Shown: one piece after another, positions 36,089-43,374 of the stretch
How positions within the stretch are numbered: the first letter of the stretch is position 1
Layout of the letters: each line of letters starts with the position of its first letter
Assembly (NCBI GenBank): GCA_000421085.1
Contig: ATWE01000013.1
Location: forward strand, 1-64,000
Reading direction: 5' to 3'
Source of the DNA: Ensifer sp. USDA 6670
Lineage (GTDB): Bacteria > Pseudomonadota > Alphaproteobacteria > Rhizobiales > Rhizobiaceae
DNA length: 64,000 nucleotides
Translations under genes and position numbers: made by a program
Notes under the pieces: generated by a model
The model's input: the letters and a program-made list of their open reading frames with translations, nothing else
Databases searched by the model: none
What the model was told of the DNA's origin: nothing

Positions 36089-36370
36089 ATGAGCGAAAAG
36101 CCACGCGTCACCATCCTCTATTGCACCCAATGCAACTGGCTGCTGCGCGCCGGATGGATGGCGCAGGAATTGCTGTCGACCTTCGCCGACACGCTGGGGG
36201 AAGTGGCGCTCATCCCCGGGACCGGCGGCAATTTCGAGATTCGCGTCGATGGCGCGTTGATCTGGGAACGCAAGCGCGACGGCGGCTTTCCCGGACCTAA
36301 GGAGCTGAAGCAACGCATTCGCGACGTGATCGAGCCCGAGCGCGATCTCGGCCACACCGACAGGAGCTAG
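36089..36370 (+). CDS. SelT/SelW/SelH-family selenoprotein-like protein
   Basis: 93 residues from the ATG at 36089 (AGGA upstream). It is a thioredoxin-like Rdx protein: VTILYCTQCNWLLRAGWMAQ carries a CxxC redox motif where eukaryotic homologues have CxxU, and GGNFEIRVDGALIWERKRDG, then FPGPKELKQRIRDVIEP complete the fold. It is likely a cytoplasmic redox protein; the partner is unknown. The downstream sequence up to 36412 shares a segment with the repeats at 36888 and 37099. Confidence 0.9.
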   Translation: MSEKPRVTILYCTQCNWLLRAGWMAQELLSTFADTLGEVALIPGTGGNFEIRVDGALIWERKRDGGFPGPKELKQRIRDVIEPERDLGHTDRS

Positions 36371-36412
36371 AGTCCCGCTTGGGGTGGAGAGGGTGCGCTC
36401 CCTCGGCGCGCT

Positions 36413-36703
36413 TCATAAGCCGTGAAGATAGTGAGAGATGTCTTCCCATTCCGGGTTCAACTCTTCTATCAAATTAAGCTTCCACTTCCTCGGCCATTTC
36501 TTCATCGTTTTCTCCCGCATGATGGCGGAAGTCAGCAGGTCGAACTCTTCGAACCACACCAATGTCTTCACGCCGTATCTGGATGTGAATCCAGGCGTCA
36601 GATCGTTCTGGTGCTCGAGGAGGCGGCGCGGCAGGTCCCGGGTCACGCCCGTATACAGCGTCCCGTTTCGCTTCGATGCGAGAATGTAGACGTAACCTTT
36701 CAT
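36413..36703 (-). CDS. GIY-YIG nuclease-superfamily protein (UPF0213-like)
   Basis: 96 residues forming one GIY-YIG domain: KGYVYILASKRNGTLYTGVT gives the GxY and YTG motif, followed by RDLPRRLLEHQ with the catalytic Arg and a Glu in WFEEFDLLTSAIMREKTMKK. Small single-domain members are abundant in rhizobia, and their role is unknown (repair or mobile-element origin has been considered). It sits next to a tandem array of mosaic repeats, so it may be part of a mobile region. Confidence 0.88.
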   Translation of the reverse strand: MKGYVYILASKRNGTLYTGVTRDLPRRLLEHQNDLTPGFTSRYGVKTLVWFEEFDLLTSAIMREKTMKKWPRKWKLNLIEELNPEWEDISHYLHGL

Positions 36704-36771
36704 TGCGTAACAGGTTGAACATTCCCTCGCATATCCGCAAGCAAAAGTTGCAACGGCCGCACATCCCCAAT

Positions 36772-36887
36772 CCTCATTCCTGTGCCTGTCACAGGAATCC
36801 AGTCAGTCCAAGTCATTGGACTGGAAAGACTCTTCCGCGCCGCAGACGCGGCGCTGCTGGATCCCTGTGACGAGCACAGGGATGAGG
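36772..36887. repeat. RIME-like element, first copy of a tandem array
   Basis: CCTCATTCCTGTGCCTGTCA at the left and CCCTGTGACGAGCACAGGGA then TGAGG at the right are inverted. The inner hairpin CCGCAGACGCGGCGCTG is present. It begins a unit of about 214 bases that is repeated from 36986. Confidence 0.75.
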
Positions 36888-36985
36888 TGGAGAGGGTGCG
36901 GTCCGCTCTTATAGCCTGTGCGGAAAGCAGGAAATGGCGCGCATATCCTTCGAGCGAAGGTTGCCCGAACGCCCGTGCCTGCCTC

Positions 36986-37098
36986 CCTCATTCCTGTGCT
37001 CGTCACAGGAATCCAGCCAGACCAAGTCCTTGGGCTGAAAAAACTCTTCCGCCGCAGACGCGGCGCTGCTGGACCCTGTGACGAGCACAGGGATGAGG
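36986..37098. repeat. RIME-like element, second copy of the array
   Basis: CCTCATTCCTGTGCTCGTCA on the left and GTGACGAGCACAGGGATGAG on the right. The sequences flanking it on both sides (TCCTTCGAGCGAAGGTTGC and GGTGGAGAGGGTGCG) are also present around the first copy, so a larger unit was duplicated. Confidence 0.75.
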
Positions 37099-37252
37099 GT
37101 GGAGAGGGTGCGCTCCCTCGGAATACTTCTCATAGGCCGTGCGTATATCAAAGAGATGGCGGGCATATCCTTCGAGCGAAGGTTGCGGAAGCCCGTGCCT
37201 GCCTCCCTCACTCCTGTGCTCGCCACAGAAATGAGGGAGAGGGCAACATGCA

Positions 37253-37879
37253 TCAGCTGTGCGCGAAGATGTCCGTCTCTTCCCAACCGAGCAGATCGAG
37301 CTTGGCACGCGTCGGGAGAAACGAAAAACAGGACTCGGCGAGTTCCATCCGGCCATCGCGCAGGAGCCGCGCCGTCAGCTTGTCGCGCAACGCATGCAGG
37401 TGGAGCACGTCGGAGGCAGCATATTCGAGCTGCGCCGGCGAAAGAATATCGGCGGCCCAATCGGAAGACTGCTGCTGCTTGGAAATGTCGATGTCGAGCA
37501 GTTCCTTCAGATTGTCCTTGAGGCCGTGCCGGTCCGTATAGGTACGGGCGAGGCGCGAGGCGATCTTGGTGCAGAAGACCGGTGACGCGGTGACGCCGAA
37601 GGTATGGAACAGCACGGCGATGTCGAAGCGGCCGAAATGGAAGATCTTCTGGCGCGTCGGATCGGCGAGCATCGAGACGAGGTTCGGCGCCTGCTTCTGG
37701 CCGGCGGCGATGCGGATCACATCGGCAGTCCCGTCGCCCGACGAGAGCTGCACGACGCAGAGGCGGTCGCGACGCGGGACCAGGCCGAGCGTTTCCGTAT
37801 CGATCGCGATCGCGCCCGTATAGCGGGCGGCGTCGGTCTCGGAAATGTCCCCCTCGTGGAACCTTATTGTATTCGCCAT
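37253..37879 (-). CDS. rnd: Ribonuclease D (3'-5' exonuclease domain only)
   Basis: 208 residues from the ATG at 37879, with GGGGAT upstream. DEDDy exonuclease motifs are present: Asp and Glu in AIAIDTETLGLV, Asp in FHFGRFDIAVLF, and Tyr/Asp in YAASDVLHLHALRDKL. It would process the 3' ends of tRNA and other stable RNA. It lacks the HRDC domains of the Escherichia coli enzyme (about 375 residues), a short form common in alphaproteobacteria. It is a single minus-strand gene after the repeat array. Confidence 0.9.
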   Translation of the reverse strand: MANTIRFHEGDISETDAARYTGAIAIDTETLGLVPRRDRLCVVQLSSGDGTADVIRIAAGQKQAPNLVSMLADPTRQKIFHFGRFDIAVLFHTFGVTASPVFCTKIASRLARTYTDRHGLKDNLKELLDIDISKQQQSSDWAADILSPAQLEYAASDVLHLHALRDKLTARLLRDGRMELAESCFSFLPTRAKLDLLGWEETDIFAHS

Positions 37880-38085
37880 CGAAAATCCCCAGATCGTTAC
37901 TTGCATGATCCCCTGAGAACGGTTCAGGAAACCTGCTGAGATACAAGTGCTGCAGCGACCCGGCCAGTCTGATCAGGCGCTCGGGCGCTGTGGAGCGTAG
38001 CTGGCCTATAGCGCATGTTGGCCGGCCGCGATACCTTGACCTTCGGCGGACGTTCCGTTTGCCGGCACCCCGAGAAAGTTGGTAT

Positions 38086-38415
38086 ATGACCTGGTTCCGT
38101 TTCGCCCTGGCGACTCCCGTCATCGCCCTGATGTTGACCCTCTCGCCCGCATCCGGCCTCACCGGCGAGGCGACATTCGAGTTGGCGCAGGCCTTCCACG
38201 ACCTGCCGGGCGTGCGACCGGTGAACCCGCTGCGCGACGATAAGAACATCGTTTGCCAGCAGGTTTTCATCGACCGCTATGGCCCTTTCGAGTCGTCTCA
38301 CGGCCGCCCCCGTTACGATACGACCTACCGCTGCCGCGAGGGCAGCGGCCCGATCTTCCAGAGCGGCGAGCTGCCGCCGTCGCTGGAACGGCAGAAACGC
38401 GGCCTCAACTACTGA
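38086..38415 (+). CDS. Small secreted protein of unknown function
   Basis: 109 residues from the ATG at 38086 (GAGAAAG upstream; an earlier in-frame start lacks homology). A signal peptide is visible (MTWFRFALATPVIALMLTLS, cleavage near residue 25). The mature part has two Cys, in NIVCQQVFIDRYGPF and TTYRCREGSGPIF, that could form a disulfide in the periplasm. I do not recognise a domain. It is followed 84 bases later by the 2-hydroxyacid dehydrogenase gene with no obvious functional link. Confidence 0.72.
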   Translation: MTWFRFALATPVIALMLTLSPASGLTGEATFELAQAFHDLPGVRPVNPLRDDKNIVCQQVFIDRYGPFESSHGRPRYDTTYRCREGSGPIFQSGELPPSLERQKRGLNY

Positions 38416-38499
38416 GTTCCAAACAAGAAAAAAGCACGCTTGCATTGCACGCTCGGGACAGGCGAAACTAGGCCCGGGACGCAATGACTGGAGGAAACC

Positions 38500-39546
38500 A
38501 TGCCCGAGAACGACAGGCCGCCAACCGACAGGCCACTTGTCATCAGCGCGCCCGCGCCGCGTACGCTCGATCTGATCTTCACGCCCGACGCGCTCGAGCG
38601 TCTTCACCGGCGCTACCGCGTGATCGAAGCCGATCCGGAGAATATCGCCGGGCTTGGCTCCGCCGTCCTCTCCGAGGTCCGCTATATCGTCGGCCAGCCG
38701 CCGCTTTCCGCAGAAACGCTCGAGCGCATGCCGCGGCTGCGGGCCGTTCTCAACGTCGAAAGCAACCTCATCGACAACATGCCCTATGACGTGGTTTTCC
38801 AGCGCGGCATCCATGTGCTCACCACCGGCCAGGTCTTCGCCGAACCGGTGGCGGAGCTGGGGCTCGCCATGGCGCTCAACCTCGCCCGCGGCATCGTCGA
38901 TGCGGATGTGGATTTCCGTGAGGGGCGCGAACGCTGGGGCGGTGAGGGCAACCATTCCGCCCGGCTCCTCTCGGGCTCGGAGATCGGCATCATCGGCTTC
39001 GGCGATCTCGGCAAGGCGCTCAACCGCGTCCTTTCGGGATTTCGTGCGAAGATCCGCGTCCATGATCCCTGGCTGCCGGCCTCCATTCTTATCGACGCCG
39101 GCGTCGAACCGGCGTCGCTCGATACGGTCCTCGCCGAGAGCGACTTCCTGTTTGTCGTCGCAGCGGTAACCAGCGACAATGAGGGCTTCCTCGGCGCCAG
39201 GGCCTTCGCGGCCATGCGTCCGGGCGCCGCCTTCATTCTCCTGAGCCGCGCCGGCGTCGTGGATTTCGATGCCTTGATCGCAGCCGTCGAAAGCGGTCAC
39301 ATCCATGCGGCAAGCGACGTCTTCCCGGAGGAGCCCCTGCCCCCCGGACATCCCGTCCGCCGGCTACCCGGCTTCCTGCGTTCGGCGCACCGGGCCGGTG
39401 CGCTCGACATCGCCTTCAAGAGGATGGGCGAGATGGTGCTGGAGGACATGGAACTGATGGACCGCAGCCTGCCGCCGATGCGCTGCAAGCGGGCAGAGCG
39501 GGAGACGGTGGCCCGAATGCGCTCAAAGCCCGTCACCGTCAACTGA
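38500..39546 (+). CDS. D-isomer-specific 2-hydroxyacid dehydrogenase family protein
   Basis: 348 residues with GGAGGAAA before the start. The NAD-binding domain has GSEIGIIGFGDLGKALNRVL (GxGxxG) near residue 165, with LLSRAGVVDFDALIAAVESG carrying the substrate Arg and FPEEPLPPGHPVRRLPGF, then LRSAHRAGALD with the catalytic His. It oxidises a 2-hydroxyacid or reduces a 2-ketoacid with NAD(P). The substrate is unknown. Spacing from the neighbouring genes suggests independent transcription. Confidence 0.9.
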   Translation: MPENDRPPTDRPLVISAPAPRTLDLIFTPDALERLHRRYRVIEADPENIAGLGSAVLSEVRYIVGQPPLSAETLERMPRLRAVLNVESNLIDNMPYDVVFQRGIHVLTTGQVFAEPVAELGLAMALNLARGIVDADVDFREGRERWGGEGNHSARLLSGSEIGIIGFGDLGKALNRVLSGFRAKIRVHDPWLPASILIDAGVEPASLDTVLAESDFLFVVAAVTSDNEGFLGARAFAAMRPGAAFILLSRAGVVDFDALIAAVESGHIHAASDVFPEEPLPPGHPVRRLPGFLRSAHRAGALDIAFKRMGEMVLEDMELMDRSLPPMRCKRAERETVARMRSKPVTVN

Positions 39547-39590
39547 AGAATGATGGGCGGCACAACTGCATGCTTCCTTTAATCGTAGCC

Positions 39591-39669
39591 ACAGCGACCT
39601 CTGCGCGTCGCATAAGACGCGCGCCGCTGTAGTGCATGCTTTCCTTATCTGCCCGCGCGGCGCTGTAGC
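39591..39669. repeat. ACAGCG...GCGCGTC palindromic element, plus partial second copy
   Basis: ACAGCGACCTCTGCGCGTCG, then CATAAGACGCGCGCCGCTGT has nested inverted repeats: ACAGCG/CGCTGT outside and GCGCGTC/GACGCGC inside (39591-39631). A half copy, CCCGCGCGGCGCTGTAGCG, follows at 39652-39669. It is the same family as 14024, 42220 and 58873. Confidence 0.65.
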
Positions 39670-39752
39670 GCAGCTCGTATACGGCCGGTGGTGCTATGAA
39701 AATCCGGTGCAATGCTGCAAAGATCGGAATCCGAATTCAAGGACACGAAAGC

Positions 39753-41708
39753 ATGCAAGATTCCAACGCGGACAAGCCTTCCCGGACCTGGACCAGCTCG
39801 CTGCGGTCGCTGCTCGGTCTCGTGATGGTTGCTATGCTCATCGTCGTGTCCGCGACGCTGGTGGGACTTGACTACCGCCGCGCACGCAGCGCTGCGATCG
39901 CCGGTGCCGAAGACAATATGGATGCCTTCGTCGGTCGCCTGGTCGATCGCCTCGGCGCCCTTTCGGGGGACACCTCAGCGCTCGTCAGTCTCGTCGCATC
40001 CGTGGCCAATTCCTTTCTTGTGCCGCCGCCGGAGCGCATGAACGACAAGGTGGCGGTGCTGCGCGAGGGCATCGCCCGCTCGCCGCACATCGACGGCGTC
40101 TATGTCGGTTACCCGAGCGGCGCATTCTTTCATGTCGTCGATCTGGAATCGGCCGCCTGGCGCATGGCCTTGGACGCACCGCGCGGGGCCGCCATCGCGG
40201 TGCGCTCGATGGAGAGGAACGACCAGGGCAAGCCGTTCGACCGGATCCTGTTCCTCGACGCGAGCGGTCTGCAGTTCGCCGAACGCCGCGCTCATTCCAA
40301 CGGCTTTGATCCCAGAACGAGGCCCTGGTATCGCGCGGCGGTCAACGGCAAGGCGCCGGTGGCCATCGGTCCCTATGAGATGGCCACGACCGGCAATCTC
40401 GGGATGACCATATCGCAAGCGCACCGCGGCAACCCCCAGATCGTCATCGGCGCCGATGTCGTTCTCGATACGATCACGGACTTCCTCTCCCGGGAGCGGC
40501 TGACCGACGACTCGGTTTCGTTCGTGCTCGATGCGGTCGGACGACCGATCATCCACTCCGACTCCACCATGATGCGACGCATCATGGCATCGAAAGGCCG
40601 GGACCGGCCGGTGGCCGCGCCGCAGGAGGATGGACTGATCGAGAGCATCCGGCGCAACCCGCCACCGGCCGGGAAGGCAACTCTCGTCGAAGTCGGAAAC
40701 CGCACCTATCTCGTCACGGTGGCGCCGCTCGAATCGGCATTGCTTCTGTCCGGGCACCGGGTGGTCGTCGCGGCCCCGCTCGACGAGCTGCTGGCGACCG
40801 CAAACGAGACCCTCCTTCAGGGGCTTGCCGTCTCGGGCGCCGTGGTGGTGGTCGCCGTTCTCCTGGCGCTCGTGCTTGCGCATCTGATCACGAAATCGCT
40901 CAATCAGCTCACCGACAGCGCCAACCGCCTGCAGGACCTGGATTTCACCACCCCTATCGACGTTTCGTCGCATGTGGCGGAAATCTCGACGCTCAACGGC
41001 GCAATGAACAAGGCTCGCGACGCGATCTTCACCTTCGCGCTCTATGTGCCGAAGGAACTGGTGCGCAAGGGCATCGAATCGGGCCATTTCGGCGGCCGCG
41101 CCGCATGGCGGCAGGAGGTGACGGCACTGTTCACCGACATTTACGACTTCACCACCATAAGCGAAGGCCGTTCGCCGGAAGAAGTGGTCGCGATGCTCTC
41201 GGAATATTTCGACCTCTTCAGCGAGGTCGTCGCCGCCCATGACGGAACCATCATCCAATTCCATGGAGACTCGGTCTTCGCCATGTGGAACGCGCCGGTC
41301 GCCGATACCAGGCATGCCGAGCATGCCTGTCGATGCGCACTCGCGGTCAGGGAAAGGCTCGAGGCCTTCAACGCTGCGCAACGCGCCAAGGGATTGCCGG
41401 AATTCCGCACCCGCTTCGGCATCCACACCGGCACCGCCGTCGTCGGCAGCGTCGGCGCCAAGGAACGGCTGCAATATACGGCGATGGGCGACACGGTGAA
41501 CGTCGCCTCGCGGCTCGAGGGTATGAACAAGGAGTACGGTACGAGCGTTCTTGCAAGCGGCGCGGTGGTCGCCCAATGCAAGGACATGGTGAAGTTCCGT
41601 CCGCTCGGCATCGCCAAAGCAAAGGGCCGTTCGACGGCGCTCGACATTTACGAAGTCGTGGGCGCCGTCAGCACGGTGAACACAACCGAAGCCGGAACGG
41701 CTGCCTGA
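39753..41708 (+). CDS. Membrane sensor class III adenylate/guanylate cyclase (Cache-HAMP-CHD)
   Basis: 651 residues from the ATG at 39753, with AAGGACACG 8 bases upstream. A transmembrane helix (about 18-41), a periplasmic Cache-like sensor (about 42-350), a second membrane helix (about 354-380), a HAMP linker (KSLNQLTDSANRLQDLDFTT) and a C-terminal cyclase homology domain (about 455-640) are seen. Metal-binding Asp residues are in ALFTDIYDFTTIS and FHGDSVFAMWNAP, and AMGDTVNVASRLEG is the substrate-binding segment. The substrate-selecting Lys of adenylate cyclases (usually KFIGD) is Gln here (QFHGD). It probably makes cAMP in response to a periplasmic ligand. Confidence 0.9.
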   Translation: MQDSNADKPSRTWTSSLRSLLGLVMVAMLIVVSATLVGLDYRRARSAAIAGAEDNMDAFVGRLVDRLGALSGDTSALVSLVASVANSFLVPPPERMNDKVAVLREGIARSPHIDGVYVGYPSGAFFHVVDLESAAWRMALDAPRGAAIAVRSMERNDQGKPFDRILFLDASGLQFAERRAHSNGFDPRTRPWYRAAVNGKAPVAIGPYEMATTGNLGMTISQAHRGNPQIVIGADVVLDTITDFLSRERLTDDSVSFVLDAVGRPIIHSDSTMMRRIMASKGRDRPVAAPQEDGLIESIRRNPPPAGKATLVEVGNRTYLVTVAPLESALLLSGHRVVVAAPLDELLATANETLLQGLAVSGAVVVVAVLLALVLAHLITKSLNQLTDSANRLQDLDFTTPIDVSSHVAEISTLNGAMNKARDAIFTFALYVPKELVRKGIESGHFGGRAAWRQEVTALFTDIYDFTTISEGRSPEEVVAMLSEYFDLFSEVVAAHDGTIIQFHGDSVFAMWNAPVADTRHAEHACRCALAVRERLEAFNAAQRAKGLPEFRTRFGIHTGTAVVGSVGAKERLQYTAMGDTVNVASRLEGMNKEYGTSVLASGAVVAQCKDMVKFRPLGIAKAKGRSTALDIYEVVGAVSTVNTTEAGTAA

Positions 41709-41765
41709 GGAAGGCAGTGCCGGGCGAACGGCGGCCCGCTGAATTCGGTTCGAAACTCTGAAAAC

Positions 41766-41794
41766 AAAAAAGCCCGGGAACCCGGGCTTTTTTT
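41766..41794 (+). terminator. Rho-independent terminator of the cyclase gene
   Basis: AAAAAAGCCCGGG, loop AA, CCCGGGCTTTTTTT is a textbook bidirectional stem with A and T runs on either side, 57 bases after the cyclase stop and before tRNA-Leu. Confidence 0.92.
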
Positions 41795-41832
41795 GACTTC
41801 CGAACCGCAAAAGCGGCTACCGGAAAAAGGAA

Positions 41833-41919
41833 TGGTGCCCAGAAGAGGACTCGAACCTCCACACCCTTTCGAGTACCAGCACCTGAAGCTGGCGCGTCTA
41901 CCAATTCCGCCATCTGGGC
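41833..41919 (-). tRNA. tRNA-Leu (CAG anticodon)
   Basis: 87 nt class II tRNA with encoded CCA. The acceptor stem GCCCAGA pairs with TCTGGGC, the anticodon stem-loop is CCAGC-TTCAGGT-GCTGG giving anticodon CAG, a long variable arm follows (TACTCGAAAGGGTG), and the T arm GGAGGTTCGAGTCCTC is canonical. It reads CUG leucine codons. Confidence 0.95.
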
Positions 41920-42219
41920 GACGGACCGGCATGTAAAAGGCCGTGACCGAAGTGTCAACAGGCATTTTGAAGTTTTCGTCTCGCGTCGCGAAAAAGCGCG
42001 GTAAAGCGCGGCCGGGTCCTCGATGATAGGGCAAGAATTCCAGTGACATGAGGGCCGGAGAGGCGCATTCTACAGCAACGGCGAACGGGCGGAATCCGGA
42101 ACACGTCCGCGCCGATGCGTGGAGAGCACGCCCACGAATAAACATGCGACGCCAAACGCCTGCTGCATGTTTCGTTGGCCGGCCGATCGACGCCGATACA
42201 TGCGGCAACTCGAAGAGAT

Positions 42220-42258
42220 ACAGCGACCTTTGCGCGTCTGATAGGTCGTGCGGCGCTG
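42220..42258. repeat. ACAGCG...GCGCGTC palindromic element
   Basis: ACAGCGACCTTTGCGCGTCT, then GATAGGTCGTGCGGCGCTG, a second near-complete copy of the family at 39591. The interval 41920-42312 otherwise holds nothing I can support as a gene. Confidence 0.65.
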
Positions 42259-42312
42259 AAAGGAGCAGGGACAAAAACCGGAAAGCAACGGCTTTCGGAA
42301 AGTGAGGAGAAA

Positions 42313-42840
42313 ATGGCGAAATTTCGGAATTTCGTTGTGAGCTGCGCACTCGCCGCCGCCTCCGCGGTTCCCCCTGTAACGTCCGTTCAGGCCATGCCGC
42401 GCCCGGCGCTCGACATTGCGATCAAAGCGCCGGCCGGCGTCGAGAATGCCACGCATCGCGGCCGCTACGGATGGCGTGGCGGCTATTCTCGCCGCGGTTA
42501 TTACGGAGGATCCGGCTTCTATCCGGGCTGGAGCCCCTATTACAGGCGGTCCGGGATCAGCTTCTATTTCGGACCCAGCTACCGCTACCGCCCGTATTAC
42601 GGGAACCGCTATTATTACGGACCGCGCTATTATGGCCCCGGCTATTACAGCTATCCCGGCCCCGGATATTACGGTTATCGCTCCTATAGGCCACGCTACT
42701 ATGGCGGCGGCTACGTGCGGAGCGGCGGCAATAGCCATGTCAGCTGGTGCCTATCGCGCTATCGGTCCTATAACCCGGCCACCAACCGGTACCTGACCTA
42801 TGGCGGGGTCTACCGGGTCTGCTATTCGCCCTATCGGTAG
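42313..42840 (+). CDS. BA14K-family secreted protein
   Basis: 175 residues from the ATG at 42313 with GAGGAGA before it. A signal peptide (FVVSCALAAASAVPPVTSVQ, ending AMP near residue 29) is followed by a Gly/Tyr/Arg/Pro-rich low-complexity stretch (residues about 50-140, YGWRGGYSRRGYYGGSGFYP and many YY pairs) and a C-terminal BA14K domain (VSWCLSRYRSYNPATNRYLT, GGVYRVCYSPYR) with two Cys. BA14K was described in Brucella as an immunoreactive, possibly sugar-binding protein. It probably acts at the cell envelope. Confidence 0.9.
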   Translation: MAKFRNFVVSCALAAASAVPPVTSVQAMPRPALDIAIKAPAGVENATHRGRYGWRGGYSRRGYYGGSGFYPGWSPYYRRSGISFYFGPSYRYRPYYGNRYYYGPRYYGPGYYSYPGPGYYGYRSYRPRYYGGGYVRSGGNSHVSWCLSRYRSYNPATNRYLTYGGVYRVCYSPYR

Positions 42841-42904
42841 GGGAGCGTACCCTTGGACTCGTCGAGTTCCGCGCGTTCCATCGGACGCGCGGCGCTCCCG
42901 TCGG

Positions 42905-43237
42905 TCAGCGCTTCCTGACGATTCCGACGCGCGACATGACTTCCTTTGGAATGCCGTAGCGGCGCACGGCATCGCGGCTGTCGCGAAGGCCGCAGATCTC
43001 ACGCTGGATGAGGAAGGCCCAAACCGCGTCGGCCGCCTCGTCGAGCAGTCGCTCGCGTTCGGAAGGCGGGTGCCTGTTGCCGTCATAGGCATTCAGGGCG
43101 GCAATTGCCTTCTCCACCTTCAGGCCGTTGCGCCCCAGGGCGTCGGCGCGCTCGGCCGTCAGTTCGTATTCGAGGACGTTCACCCCGTTACCGGTGAGAC
43201 CGACACTGCGCAGCGATTGCGGCGGGCGAAATGTCAT
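42905..43237 (-). CDS. Conserved hypothetical protein (DUF6665-like)
   Basis: 110 residues from the ATG at 43237, where GGAG stands 6 bases upstream; the frame is open to 43321, with further possible starts. It contains MTFRPPQSLRSVGLTGNGVN, LEYELTAERADALGRNGLKV and a helical block EKAIAALNAYDGNRHPPSER followed by WAFLIQREICGLRDSRDAVR. It is conserved in rhizobia in my recollection, but no function is known. A soluble helical protein is likely. It is divergent from the 522-residue protein gene with 137 bases between starts. Confidence 0.78.
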   Translation of the reverse strand: MTFRPPQSLRSVGLTGNGVNVLEYELTAERADALGRNGLKVEKAIAALNAYDGNRHPPSERERLLDEAADAVWAFLIQREICGLRDSRDAVRRYGIPKEVMSRVGIVRKR

Positions 43238-43374
43238 CGGCGGCTCCATCAAGCTCATGCCAGAATGGGGCGTGAATGAGCATCCCGCAAGGGGCGGCGC
43301 AAGACTGCCGCGTAGTGCCACGTCATCGTCATGGTTAACGCTTCCTAAACTGGTTTGACCTAAGCTTGTGGATC

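Larger units (their letters stand above)
36772..37236. repeat. Tandem array of a ~215-bp unit with a truncated third element
   Basis: Units start at 36772 and 36986, and a partial element (CCTCACTCCTGTGCTCGCCA, then CAGAAATGAGGG) at 37205-37236 consists only of the terminal hairpin. Between elements both units carry GGTGGAGAGGGTGCG, a TATCCTTCGAGCGAAGGTTG block and CCCGTGCCTGCCTC. GGGTGGAGAGGGTGCGCTCC also occurs at 36381. No gene is supported in 36704-37252. Confidence 0.7.

Noticed and set aside
36772-37236. Possible CRISPR array in the repeated region
   Set aside because: The repeats are long, palindromic mosaic elements with similar, not unique, intervening sequence, and there are no cas genes in the window.
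36909-38270. 453-residue minus-strand frame across the repeat array and rnd
   Set aside because: It shifts frame relative to RNase D and reads through mosaic elements; phrases like LIPVLVTGIQ are typical translations of the repeats.
41955-42155. 66-residue minus-strand frame upstream of the BA14K gene
   Set aside because: No homology, no ribosome binding site, and part of a gap that contains repeat sequence.
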